This document shows positions 8,733-16,926 of a stretch of 64,000 nt of DNA, piece by piece (position 1 is the stretch's first letter; the number at the start of each line of letters is the position of its first letter). The translations under genes and the position numbers were made by a program. The notes under the pieces were generated by a model that did not search any database, was not told the origin of the DNA, and saw only the letters and a program-made list of their open reading frames with translations. Source of the stretch: Archangium gephyra (GTDB lineage Bacteria > Myxococcota > Myxococcia > Myxococcales > Myxococcaceae). The DNA is taken from the NCBI RefSeq assembly GCF_001027285.1, contig NZ_CP011509.1, forward strand, positions 9,634,501-9,698,500. Direction: 5' to 3'.

Positions 8733-9610
8733 GGCTCGGGGGCCTGGCGCTCCCGCGCGAGCTCCGCCCGGAAGAAGGCGCTGTGGCTGGCGAGCGTCTC
8801 CATGTAGGGCCGCACGTCCTCGCGGGCCTCGGGTGAGAGCCGCGCGTAGGGAATCACGTGCTCGTCCGGCACGTAGCGGAAGGTGAGGTTGATGCGCCGG
8901 GTCTTGAAGTCCGGCAGCGCGGGGGCGAGCTCGTGGCCGGCGCGCGTGTCCACCCGCTGCACCCGGTGGAACGTCTGGTCCTTCCAGCGCGCCCCTCCGA
9001 AGAGCTGGAGCGAGCCATCGTCGAGCCACTGCTCCAGCACCACCTCGTCGCGCTCGCCCGGGCGGCTGGAGGTGACGAACTGGATGAGGGCGCGCTCGCC
9101 GAAGGACAGCGAGGCCACGGGCCCCGGCTCGAAGTCCTTGTGCTCACCCACGCGCGCGGTGTCCACCCAGCGCCCGTCCTCGAGGCGGCTGCCGTAGAAG
9201 TTCACCAGGCAGGTGTTGAGGTGCCAGCGGGGCGGCATGTCCGGCCCCCGGAACATCCGGCGCGCCAGCTGCTCCACCTTGTCCACCTGGCGCTGGAGCA
9301 CCGCCGGGAAGGGCTCGGCCTTGACGCAGCGGTCCTTCACGCCCTTGGGCGGCCGGTAGTAGTCGAGGCAGGCGAACTGCCAGTTGCCCAGCCAGTACAC
9401 CGGCCGCAACAGCCGCCGCTGCTCCTGCCCCGGCGGCGGGGGGAAATGCTTGGAGTAGCGCTGCTCCCACAGGGGGTGGAGGGCTCCGAGCCACGCGAGG
9501 ATCTCCGCGCGGTCCGCCGCCGGGAGGAAGCTCGCGTTGTAGTGGTGGCCCGGAGTGCGCTGGCGGGCCTTGTGGGCCAACGAACGGCCATAACGGGGAG
9601 GAGGCGCCAT
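8717..9610 (-). CDS. AlkB-like 2-oxoglutarate/Fe(II) dioxygenase
   Basis: The protein is 297 aa. The AlkB double-stranded beta-helix core shows CLVNFYG (N-x-Y), the iron motif GEHKDFE (H-x-D), a later TFHRVQR His, and TRRINLTFRY, which matches the R-x-N-x-T-x-R 2-oxoglutarate/substrate motif. Members demethylate alkylated nucleic acid bases or act on proteins. The N-terminal 120 residues (HYNASF, RPVYWLGNWQF, CLDYYRPPKG) are a typical extension of ALKBH-like bacterial proteins. It is convergent with the AAA ATPase gene, sharing 16 bases. Its distance from the upstream caspase gene (33 bases) shows it could be the last gene of the sigma-factor operon. Confidence 0.82.
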   Translation of the reverse strand: MAPPPRYGRSLAHKARQRTPGHHYNASFLPAADRAEILAWLGALHPLWEQRYSKHFPPPPGQEQRRLLRPVYWLGNWQFACLDYYRPPKGVKDRCVKAEPFPAVLQRQVDKVEQLARRMFRGPDMPPRWHLNTCLVNFYGSRLEDGRWVDTARVGEHKDFEPGPVASLSFGERALIQFVTSSRPGERDEVVLEQWLDDGSLQLFGGARWKDQTFHRVQRVDTRAGHELAPALPDFKTRRINLTFRYVPDEHVIPYARLSPEAREDVRPYMETLASHSAFFRAELARERQAPEPHHNP

Positions 9611-9643
9611 GGGAGTCCCTCCCCTACCACGGCTCCGCCCGGC

Positions 9644-11461
9644 TCAGAAGGTGGCGAGCACGCCCGCTCCGAGGGAGAACGACATGGCGTCCATCAGCGG
9701 GAACAACGCGGAGGCGTTGCCCGTGAGGCTCCAGACATCGTTGAGGTGGATGGACAGGAGCGGGAAGGGGGACCCCACCCCACCGCCAACGCGCAGCCCC
9801 ACGTGGACATTCGTCCTCGACGTGTAGGTGCCATCCCCGACGGGCACGACACCGTCTGAGAAGTAGGCCATGGCCCCGACACCGAGTCCCAACGTCACCA
9901 CCTCGCCCAGCGTCACGGAGTAACCCACCTCCGCCGTGGGCGAGGGGTAGAGCCTGAGCTCCAGCGGGTATCCCTCGGGCGTGGTGGGGGGGGTGATGAA
10001 GACCGTGTAGGCGGCCGACAGCTCCGCGTGCACGCTGCTGGAGTCCGACAACCACCACCGCGTCCGCAGGCCCGCGTTCAGATGGACCGCATCGAACGAG
10101 GTGGGGAGCGTCGCACCCGCGAAGGGCACCCACTCGGAGCGGCCCGCCTCACCCAGGCGGTAGGAGAGCGTCGGCGAGGGAATCCCCGTGAACACCCGCT
10201 GCGGGCGGGTGAGCTTCACCGAGGGCAACCCTCCCACGGTCAGCTGGAGCCGATCGGTCAATCCCACGCGGTAGCCAGCCACCAGGGCGGGGGGACTGGC
10301 GTAGGTGATGGGGGGTGAGGCCTCGTTGTACTCCGAATACCCCGCGGAGACCCCCAGGCTCACCGCGTGGGTACCGGCCGGGAGGGTGGTGAGGGTGGCG
10401 GCCAGCGGCCGCGAGTAGCGCTTGGCGGCGAGCCCCGGCGCCCCCACCAGCTCCAGGTTCTCCTCGTGCACCGTCACCGTCTTGCCGGCCTCCACCTGGA
10501 GCTCCCGGGCGAACGTCCCCTGGGGCGTCCTGCGGCGCACCAGATAGGGCCCCACCGGCAGGGCCATGCGCAGGGCCCGCCGGCCCTCGGGCACCTCCAG
10601 CACCACCAGTCCGGAGTGCAGCTGGATGACCTGCAAGGGCCCCAGCTCCTGCCGCACCTCGAGCGTGCTGCTCGCGCTGGCCAGCCGGGTGAGGGGCAGG
10701 TCCTGCCGCCCGCGCAGCCGCAGGTCGAAGCTCGGGTGCTGCACCGCCTCGCCATGCAGCGAGGTGTCGCGGATGGTGAGGCGCTGGGCATAGGCGAAGG
10801 CCTCGCCCACCGTCACCTGTCCGTCGTCGCCCTCGTCCGCCGCGCCACGCAGGCCCGCCACCAGGTGATGGGTGAAGAAGGAGCCCTGGAGCGCATCCGT
10901 CTCGTGTGAGGCCTCCTGTCCCGTGCTGGAGGCGAGCAGCACCGAGCCCTCGCTGGACAGGCCCAGCGGCACCTCCAGGGCGAAGGGCGCCGCCGGGGTG
11001 AGCCCCTTGGCCCGTGTCCAGCTTCCCCCCTGGCAGGCGTCGAGGATGCCCACGCGCACCGCGGCCCGGGCGTCCTCCAGCCGCACCCGGAGCTCCTTCA
11101 GCTCCAGGGGCTGGCCGTTGGGATAGAGCGCACGCTCGTCCGAGTGGCCCGAGTAGTAGAAGAGCAGCAGTCCCTCCCGGCCCTCCTTCCCGAGCCGCTC
11201 CAGCCGGGAGTCCAACGTCGCGAGGACGCGCGAGGGCTCCGGGTCCTCCAGCACCACGACATCCTCCCGGGCGAACTGTCCGGCCTCGACGAGGACGGAG
11301 GCGAGGTTGCGCGCGTCCTGGTGCGCATACCGCAGGGGCGTGCGTCCGGGAGCGGCGCGGTTGGAGCCCACCACCACGGCCAGGCGCTTCACGCGCGGAG
11401 AGCCGGTGTCGGGCGGAGCGGCGGTGAGGGCAACGAGGGTCAGGGCGAGAAGTGCGTTCAT
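9644..11461 (-). CDS. exported caspase-fold protease with C-terminal beta-barrel
   Basis: The protein is 605 aa. The ATG overlaps the stop of the anti-sigma gene (ATGA), which fixes the start. A signal peptide (MNALLALTLVALTAAP) is followed by a peptidase C14 caspase domain, about residues 22-250, with catalytic H106 (YYSGHSDE) and C143 (DACQGG). Next is a PEGA-like segment (about 290-370: EVPEGRRALRMALPVGPYLV). The last ~220 residues are alternating strands ending in the sequence SLGAGVLATF with a terminal Phe, as in outer-membrane barrels. The layout predicts a caspase held in the periplasm by an outer-membrane barrel. It is the third gene of a translationally coupled sigma / anti-sigma / caspase operon. 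Confidence 0.85.
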   Translation of the reverse strand: MNALLALTLVALTAAPPDTGSPRVKRLAVVVGSNRAAPGRTPLRYAHQDARNLASVLVEAGQFAREDVVVLEDPEPSRVLATLDSRLERLGKEGREGLLLFYYSGHSDERALYPNGQPLELKELRVRLEDARAAVRVGILDACQGGSWTRAKGLTPAAPFALEVPLGLSSEGSVLLASSTGQEASHETDALQGSFFTHHLVAGLRGAADEGDDGQVTVGEAFAYAQRLTIRDTSLHGEAVQHPSFDLRLRGRQDLPLTRLASASSTLEVRQELGPLQVIQLHSGLVVLEVPEGRRALRMALPVGPYLVRRRTPQGTFARELQVEAGKTVTVHEENLELVGAPGLAAKRYSRPLAATLTTLPAGTHAVSLGVSAGYSEYNEASPPITYASPPALVAGYRVGLTDRLQLTVGGLPSVKLTRPQRVFTGIPSPTLSYRLGEAGRSEWVPFAGATLPTSFDAVHLNAGLRTRWWLSDSSSVHAELSAAYTVFITPPTTPEGYPLELRLYPSPTAEVGYSVTLGEVVTLGLGVGAMAYFSDGVVPVGDGTYTSRTNVHVGLRVGGGVGSPFPLLSIHLNDVWSLTGNASALFPLMDAMSFSLGAGVLATF

Positions 11462-12150
11462 GGCGAAGGGGGCTGCGAAGAAGGTTTGGAGAGGGTGAGC
11501 GGGAGGACCCACAGCGACTCGGTGCGCGAGGGCTCCTCGTGGAGCGGGGCCAGGGACCGGGCGGGGACGGGCGAGTGGCTGAGGACGACGAGGAGCCGCT
11601 CGGGCTGCTCGCCGGGCTCCACCCGCCAACTGCTGGGCAGGAGGGTCTCGCCGCGCTCGGGCACCGGGCCCTCATGCAGCACCTGCCAGGCGTCGCCGTC
11701 GGCCGCGGCCACGGTGAGCCAGGTGAAGCCCTCGGGCATGACCTTGAGGCGCAGCAGGTCTCCCTCGGCCACCGGGGACTCGCCGTCCCACAGCCGCACC
11801 GCGTCCCCGGTCTTCACGTAGAGGGCCACGGCCGGGCTGCCCTTGCTGCGCAGGCCGGCCATCGGGTCCGGGAGCGTCTCCGTGGCACGAGGCACCCACA
11901 GCACCAGCGCGAGCCCCGCCGCGAGCGCCGCGACGCCCCAGGGCGCCAGGCGGGCCAGGAGCGAGGGAGCGCGGCGAGGCGGCTCGTTGGCGAGTGCCAC
12001 GGCCCAGGACGGCACCGGTGGCGGCAGGCCCAGGGCGTCGACATGCCCGGCACAGCGGGGGCAGGAGGCCAGGTGGGCCCGCACCTCCTCCGTCATGTCC
12101 CCGAGCGCGGCGCGATCCAGCGCCAGGAAGGAAGGGTGGGAGAGGCTCAT
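11458..12150 (-). CDS. zinc-finger anti-sigma factor with DUF4384-like outer domain
   Basis: The protein is 230 aa. H26-x3-C30-x2-C33 is the ZAS zinc-binding motif that holds a partner ECF sigma factor. A single membrane helix (LAPWGVAALAAGLALVLWV) follows a Pro-rich linker. The remaining ~130 residues should lie in the periplasm and look like the DUF4384 domain that often accompanies caspases (GDLLRLKVMPEG, LLPSSWRVEPGEQPERLLVV). Its start codon overlaps the sigma-factor stop and its stop overlaps the caspase start, so the three are made in fixed ratio. It presumably releases the sigma factor on a periplasmic signal. Zinc finger and membrane topology are seen; partner identity is inferred from coupling. 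Confidence 0.82.
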   Translation of the reverse strand: MSLSHPSFLALDRAALGDMTEEVRAHLASCPRCAGHVDALGLPPPVPSWAVALANEPPRRAPSLLARLAPWGVAALAAGLALVLWVPRATETLPDPMAGLRSKGSPAVALYVKTGDAVRLWDGESPVAEGDLLRLKVMPEGFTWLTVAAADGDAWQVLHEGPVPERGETLLPSSWRVEPGEQPERLLVVLSHSPVPARSLAPLHEEPSRTESLWVLPLTLSKPSSQPPSP

Positions 12151-12701
12151 CGTTCCTCCTCGCGCCAGGGCCCCAGCCGCGCCTCGAGGCGGGTGAGGAT
12201 GCGGCGCACGGTGCGATCCGACAGGCTGGTGACTTCGCCGATTTCGGGCTGGGTGAGGCCGTCCAGCCGGTGCAGCAGCGCCACCTCGAGCTCCTCGGCG
12301 GGGAGGCTCGAGGCCAGGGACTGGAGGCGCTGGCGCACCTGCAGGACGGACTCGATGCTGGGCGCGGGGTGGGCGGTGGTGTCCTGCAGGGCGGCGGACA
12401 TCTCCACGGGCTGGCGGCGCTGACGGACCCGCAGCCGGTCGATGAGCAGCCGGGTGCTCACCCGGTAGAGCCAGGGCACCACCTCGCGTCCGGGGCGCTG
12501 GGCCATGCCGGAGCGCCACAGGCGGATGAAGGACTCCTGGGCCACCTCCTCCGCCTCCGCCGCGTCACCGAGGGCGCGGGCACACTTGCGCTGGAGCAGG
12601 GGGAAGTATTGGCGGTACGCGGCCGTGACGGTGGCCGACGCACCCTCACGTGGGGGCGCGCTCATGGTGGGCAGTAGGAGGCATGAGGTTTCCTGGAGCA
12701 T
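12147..12701 (-). CDS. ECF-family RNA polymerase sigma factor
   Basis: The protein is 184 aa from the first ATG; a second in-frame ATG at 12665 (MSAPPREG) is equally possible because neither has a clear ribosome site. Region 2 (YRQYFPLLQRKCARAL, EVAQESFIRLWRS, VVPWLYRVSTRLLIDRLR) and region 4 (LEVALLHRLDGLTQPEIGEVTSLSDRTVRRILTR) are complete. It is the first gene of the operon and likely drives its own transcription as well as other targets. The stop codon overlaps the anti-sigma start as ATGA. Confidence 0.9.
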   Translation of the reverse strand: MLQETSCLLLPTMSAPPREGASATVTAAYRQYFPLLQRKCARALGDAAEAEEVAQESFIRLWRSGMAQRPGREVVPWLYRVSTRLLIDRLRVRQRRQPVEMSAALQDTTAHPAPSIESVLQVRQRLQSLASSLPAEELEVALLHRLDGLTQPEIGEVTSLSDRTVRRILTRLEARLGPWREEER

Positions 12702-12743
12702 TCACCCGTACAACGAAATGCCCCGGAAAAAGCGGACACGGCC

Positions 12744-13175
12744 TCACGGCCCGGGCGGGCGGCTCGGGCGGCTGAGCACGTACGTGGCCCCCACGAGGAT
12801 GAGCAGCCCGGCCGCCGCGAGCACGTACCACTTCATCCGCAGGACGAAGGCCAGCAAGCCGAAGCTGATGGCCATCGCGGACACCGCACTCACCTTCACC
12901 GGCACTGGCACGGTGCCGTGCTCATCCCACTCCTGGAGCCGGGGCCCGAAACGGGGGTGGGTATACAGCCAGTGGTGGAAGCGGCGGGAGCTGCGCGAGA
13001 ACGCCCACAGCGCGACGAGCAGGAAGGGCGTCGTCGGCAGCACCGGCAGGAACGCGCCCAGCATCCCGAGTCCGACACAGACGAACCCGAGTGCCATGAA
13101 GGCGTACCGGAAGCGGGAGGTCTGCGCCTCGCCGGTGCCCGGCTGCCCCTGCTCCCTGGACGGTTCCCCCGGCAT
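12744..13175 (-). CDS. DUF454 / YbaN-family inner membrane protein
   Basis: The protein is 143 aa. The family hallmark GLGMLGAFLPVLPTTPFLLVALWAFSRSS is followed by RFHHWLYTHPRFGPRLQEW and two closely spaced hydrophobic segments near the C-terminus, giving three to four membrane helices. The hydrophilic first 20 residues are unremarkable. YbaN-type proteins have no settled function. It is transcribed divergently from the MBL-fold hydrolase gene, with 63 bases between the start codons. Confidence 0.82.
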   Translation of the reverse strand: MPGEPSREQGQPGTGEAQTSRFRYAFMALGFVCVGLGMLGAFLPVLPTTPFLLVALWAFSRSSRRFHHWLYTHPRFGPRLQEWDEHGTVPVPVKVSAVSAMAISFGLLAFVLRMKWYVLAAAGLLILVGATYVLSRPSRPPGP

Positions 13176-13238
13176 GGCCGCGACTTATAGCACTCTGGGG
13201 TACTGTTCCACCGGCCCCAGAGGCCGCTCGAGGTGACG

Positions 13239-14000
13239 ATGAAGCGCGTGTTGAAGATCGCCGGTCTGGTCCTGCTGGTCCCCGTGTTGGGGGTGGTGGC
13301 GCTGTTCGTGGCCATGTTCGCTGGCAACCCGGAGATTCCCGATGGCCAGGAGCTGGAGGGCTTCGCCCGGGTGGTGAAGGACGGCTATGTCAGCCTGGAC
13401 GTGCTCGACGCCGGGGAGGGCGCGGTGGTGCTCATCGACTCGGGCACGGACCCCGAGGGGAAGATCCTCCTGGCGGAGCTGAAGCGGCGCGGCCTCGGGC
13501 CGGACGCGGTGAAGGCCATCCTCCTCACGCACGGGCACGCGGACCACATCGCCGGGTGCCACCTCTTCCCCAAGGCCGAGGTGCTGGCGCTCGAGGCGGA
13601 CGTGCCCATCGCCGAGGGGAAGGCGCGCAGCGACAGCCCCATCCTCCGGCACCTGCCTCCCGCGGACCGGAAGGTGCGCGTCACCCGCGCGCTGAAGGAC
13701 GGCGAGACGCTCCAGGTGGGCAACCTGTCCATCCGCGTCTTCTCCATCCCCGGGCATACCCAGGGCAGCGCGGCGTACCTCGTCAACGGGTTGCTCTTCC
13801 TGGGCGACAGCGCGGACGCGAAGAAGGACGGCAGGCTCGTGGGCGCCAAGTGGCCCGTGACGGAGAGCGTGGAGCAGAACCGCGCGTCGCTGAAGGCGCT
13901 GGCGGCGAAGCTGAAGCCCGAGGAGGTGAAGCAGCTCGTCTTCTCGCATACCGGGGTGCTGCCCGGATTCGCACCGCTCCGCGACTTCGCGGCGAACTGA
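13239..14000 (+). CDS. MBL-fold metallo-hydrolase, membrane-anchored
   Basis: The protein is 253 aa. The ATG is preferred because the in-frame GTG six bases earlier is part of its GAGGTG ribosome site. An N-terminal hydrophobic segment (residues ~7-28) anchors or exports it. The metal site is HGHADHIAGC (H-x-H-x-D-H), with the further ligands GHTQGS, LGDSAD and SHTG in the expected order, so a two-metal hydrolase is likely. The substrate cannot be told from sequence; glyoxalase II, lactonase or a lipid hydrolase are options. The next gene starts 9 bases after its stop, suggesting a two-gene operon. Confidence 0.85.
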   Translation: MKRVLKIAGLVLLVPVLGVVALFVAMFAGNPEIPDGQELEGFARVVKDGYVSLDVLDAGEGAVVLIDSGTDPEGKILLAELKRRGLGPDAVKAILLTHGHADHIAGCHLFPKAEVLALEADVPIAEGKARSDSPILRHLPPADRKVRVTRALKDGETLQVGNLSIRVFSIPGHTQGSAAYLVNGLLFLGDSADAKKDGRLVGAKWPVTESVEQNRASLKALAAKLKPEEVKQLVFSHTGVLPGFAPLRDFAAN

Positions 14001-14009
14001 GGGGCACCC

Positions 14010-15074
14010 GTGAAGACCTTCCAGCACCTCCTGCTCGCCGCACTGCTGCTCGGGCGAGTGGCCCACGCGCAGGAGCCAGGCCCCGCCCGGACGGAGAAGG
14101 CGGCACCGGCGCCCACCGTGACCGAGGCCACCCTGTCGCTGCTCGAGCCCGCGAGTGATGGCTGCGAGTGGGCCCAGGTCGATGCCGTCACCTCGGCGCG
14201 CCGGGTCATCGCGAAGCTCGCGGTGGACTGCCAGGGCGCGAGCACCGCGCTGAGCCGGGATGGAAAGCAGGGCGTGGCGCGGTTCTGGCGCGGGGGAGTC
14301 AGCCAGCCCGTGGTGGGCAAGCCCACGTTCCCGGAGAAGTTCCCCTCCCCCGCGTTCCGCGACCGCCTGTTCCTCGTGGACCTGGCGACGGGCGGTGCCG
14401 AGGAAATCCCCCTGCCCGGCTCGGGCGAGCTCATCGAGTTCGGCTTCGATGCCAAGGGCCGGCTGCTCGGGCTCACCGTGCAGAAGCCCACCCCGGAGCA
14501 GGAGCGGGTGGGCGCGGCGGAGGTGGATGGGAACACGATTCGATTCAGACTCGATGGCACCACGAGACGCCCGTTGTTGGCCCACGCCTTCGTCTGGCGG
14601 GACGGAGCGTGGACGCGGCTGGATGTGAAGGCGGGCGACGAGTCCTCGGGGACCGGCGTTCTGCCGCTCCGCAAGGAATTGGGTGAACGGTCGAGTCGCG
14701 TGCTGGATCCGCGCTTCGCGCCCCGGGAGATCGAAGACGACGCGCTGCTGGACCAGCTGTATGCCTTTACCCCCGAGCAGCCCGATGGCGAATGGGCCGC
14801 ACTGGTACGGGGCGGTTACACCCTGGCGGTCTGGGGCACGCCTTTCGGAGAGGAATTGCTGGCGACCGGCCTGCTGCGGAGGGTGGACAAGGGAAAGGCA
14901 GTCGCGCTCCCCGGCCATACGTTCCGCGAGAATGACCTGGTCAGCATCCAGACCCGAGGGTCATTCCTGCTCATCTCGCTCGCCGACTCCGGTGGGCATC
15001 CGCGCATGTACCGGGGAAAGAAGCTCGTCTGGAGCTCGGAGAACGCGCGGGCGGTGACGTTCTGGCCGAAGTGA
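14010..15074 (+). CDS. secreted protein of unknown function
   Basis: The protein is 354 aa, with a GTG start preceded by GAGGGG. A clear signal peptide ends AHAQEP. The mature part has no recognised motif. It has repeated short beta-strand stretches (SRDGKQGVARFWRGG, RLFLVDLATGG, GYTLAVWGT, RGSFLLISLADSGG) reminiscent of a degenerate beta-propeller, and this reading is weak. It sits 9 bases after the MBL hydrolase gene and is probably co-transcribed with it. It converges with the DUF3943 gene, leaving 12 bases between the stops. Confidence 0.65.
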   Translation: MKTFQHLLLAALLLGRVAHAQEPGPARTEKAAPAPTVTEATLSLLEPASDGCEWAQVDAVTSARRVIAKLAVDCQGASTALSRDGKQGVARFWRGGVSQPVVGKPTFPEKFPSPAFRDRLFLVDLATGGAEEIPLPGSGELIEFGFDAKGRLLGLTVQKPTPEQERVGAAEVDGNTIRFRLDGTTRRPLLAHAFVWRDGAWTRLDVKAGDESSGTGVLPLRKELGERSSRVLDPRFAPREIEDDALLDQLYAFTPEQPDGEWAALVRGGYTLAVWGTPFGEELLATGLLRRVDKGKAVALPGHTFRENDLVSIQTRGSFLLISLADSGGHPRMYRGKKLVWSSENARAVTFWPK

Positions 15075-15086
15075 ACTGACGCGGAG

Positions 15087-15851
15087 TCAGCAGCCCGCGC
15101 CCAGCAACCGCCGCTCCGCCTCGCCCAGCGGGTCCACCACGAAGAAGAGCACCTTGCGCGCGGTGCCCGGACTCTGCCCGCCGCCCTGCACCAGCGCCCG
15201 GTGCAGGCGGTAGCGCCCCTCGCCCAGCAGGGCCCCGACCAGCGGCGTCCAGACCAGATCCACCGCGCTGGGGCGCTGGTGGAAGGCCTCCAGCGTGTAC
15301 TCCCACGCCGTGGAGGCCAGGACGGTGGCCAGGAAGGCCACCGCCGGAGACTGGCCACATTGGCGGGCACGGCTGTAGATCTCGCTGCCGAAGAGGCCAT
15401 GGCCCACGGTGTTGAGCAGCAACGGGTCCCCATCCGACTCGAGCAGCGGCAAGTCCCGGTGGAACTCGGGCGGCCGGGTGTAGGCCTCGCGCAGGTGCGA
15501 GACCCCCTCGCGCAGCCGGCTCGGGTCATAGTGGTGCGGCCAGAGAATGGAGAGCGAGGTGCGCATCCCCACCACCAGCCCCGCGGTGTGGGCCAGCGGC
15601 ACGTCCCAGCGGCGGGCGGGCAACGACGGCACGGGCGATTGCGGCGCGGGCACCTCGGGCGCGGGCACCTCGGGCGCGGGCCCCCTCATGCCCTGGAGGT
15701 TCAACTGCTGCGCCAGGTGCTCCGAGTCCAAGCCAGAAGCTTCGGGTGAAACCTGGATGCCGGCGAGTCCGGGCAGCGCAAGCCGCACCGGCTCGGCCGC
15801 GAGGCTCGCGCTTGCACACAGGCAAGCGGCGAGCACGGTGAGTCGAAACAT
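15087..15851 (-). CDS. secreted DUF3943-like protein
   Basis: The protein is 254 aa. The ATG is preceded by GAGGGACTCC and starts a signal peptide (CLCASASLAAEP); an in-frame start ten codons earlier lacks these. The central part matches DUF3943: NTVGHGLFGSEIYSRARQ, then ASTAWEYTLEAFHQRPSAVDLVWTPLVGALLGEGRY. That family is predicted to be periplasmic or membrane-associated, with unknown function. Its first 151 bases overlap, in another frame, the 3' tail of the upstream desaturase gene on the same strand. Confidence 0.72.
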   Translation of the reverse strand: MFRLTVLAACLCASASLAAEPVRLALPGLAGIQVSPEASGLDSEHLAQQLNLQGMRGPAPEVPAPEVPAPQSPVPSLPARRWDVPLAHTAGLVVGMRTSLSILWPHHYDPSRLREGVSHLREAYTRPPEFHRDLPLLESDGDPLLLNTVGHGLFGSEIYSRARQCGQSPAVAFLATVLASTAWEYTLEAFHQRPSAVDLVWTPLVGALLGEGRYRLHRALVQGGGQSPGTARKVLFFVVDPLGEAERRLLGAGC

Positions 15852-16798
15852 GGAGTCCCTCGCCCTGATGGGTGAAGACACCTTAGCACCATTGCGTCAG
15901 GGCCCGGACGGATGGACGAAGGCAGTACACATGGCCGAGCGTGGTGCGCACGCGATTGCTCACCCGGCTCGAGGACGTCCGTGGCCAGCCCCATCGCGCG
16001 CAGCAGCGCGAGGAACCCCCATCCCAGGTCCAGCTCCCACCAACGGATTCCCAGCCGCGCCGAGCGCGGAAACGTGTGGTGGTTGTTGTGCCAGCCCTCG
16101 CCCATGCTCAGCGCGCCGAACAGCAGGTTGTTGAAGCCCTGCACCGCCGCGCCCTCGTTGTGCCACCCGCGATAGCCGTGCCGGTGCGCCACATAGCCCA
16201 CGAGCCAGTGGCCCGTCACACTCACCGCCACGCGCACGAAAATCCCCCACACCAGCCAGGGCAGCCCACCCACCGCCAGGAACAGCACCGCCCAGGGCAG
16301 TTGCTGCAACATCCAGGTGCGCTGGAGGAAACCGTGGAAGGCATCCGCCTCCACCTGCGCGTCCAGCCGGGGCTCGAAGGGCCGGGCGAACTCGAAGCGG
16401 CAGTGCAGATTCCAGAAGTAGTCGCGCCACATGGGCTGCCGGTGCGCGAAGTAGTCATGGCACCAGGGCTCGTTCTGCTGGAAGTCCCGCGTGTTGTGCA
16501 TGCGCACCAGGGCGCGCGGCCCGTCCAGGCCCACCAACACACCCAGGTAGGTGAGCACGTACTCCAGCCACACCGGCACCCGGTAGGAGCGGTGGATGAG
16601 CCCCCGGTGGATGCCCACCGAGTGCCCCGCGCACAGTGTCAGGACCGTGCTCCCCACGAAGAGGGCGAAGGCCGAAGGGGTGAAGGCAGGCACCGCCCCC
16701 ACCACCGCCACCAGCGACACGAGTCCGAACCAGAGTGACTTCCCCGGGTTCCACCGCACCTGCCCGTCACCCGTGCGCACCGTGTTTCCACCAGACAT
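15701..16798 (-). CDS. acyl-CoA desaturase-type fatty acid desaturase with odd C-terminal tail
   Basis: The protein is 365 aa. The ATG follows GGAGGTGG; the in-frame GTG four codons earlier lies inside that site. Four membrane helices and histidine boxes are seen: HRGLIH (H-x4-H) and GEGWHNNHHTFP (H-x2-HH). The middle box is MHNTRDFQQ rather than the usual HRxHH, so one iron ligand set looks altered. Desaturases of this family add a cis double bond to membrane acyl chains. The last ~85 residues (after ATDVLEP, about 15960 onward) are Cys/Arg/Ser-rich and unlike the family. They overlap the start of the next gene, so the original stop was probably lost by a frameshift. Confidence 0.78.
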   Translation of the reverse strand: MSGGNTVRTGDGQVRWNPGKSLWFGLVSLVAVVGAVPAFTPSAFALFVGSTVLTLCAGHSVGIHRGLIHRSYRVPVWLEYVLTYLGVLVGLDGPRALVRMHNTRDFQQNEPWCHDYFAHRQPMWRDYFWNLHCRFEFARPFEPRLDAQVEADAFHGFLQRTWMLQQLPWAVLFLAVGGLPWLVWGIFVRVAVSVTGHWLVGYVAHRHGYRGWHNEGAAVQGFNNLLFGALSMGEGWHNNHHTFPRSARLGIRWWELDLGWGFLALLRAMGLATDVLEPGEQSRAHHARPCVLPSSIRPGPDAMVLRCLHPSGRGTPCFDSPCSPLACVQARASRPSRCGLRCPDSPASRFHPKLLAWTRSTWRSS

Positions 16799-16926
16799 GA
16801 CCACCTCCACCCGGGAGTACCGGAAGAAATGGCGGCGGTTGCGGGCAACTCGCCAATCCTTCCCGGGTGCCGCTCGTGGACTCCACCGTGGCTCGTGGCT
16901 ACATCAACACCGAGGAAGGTGCGGAC

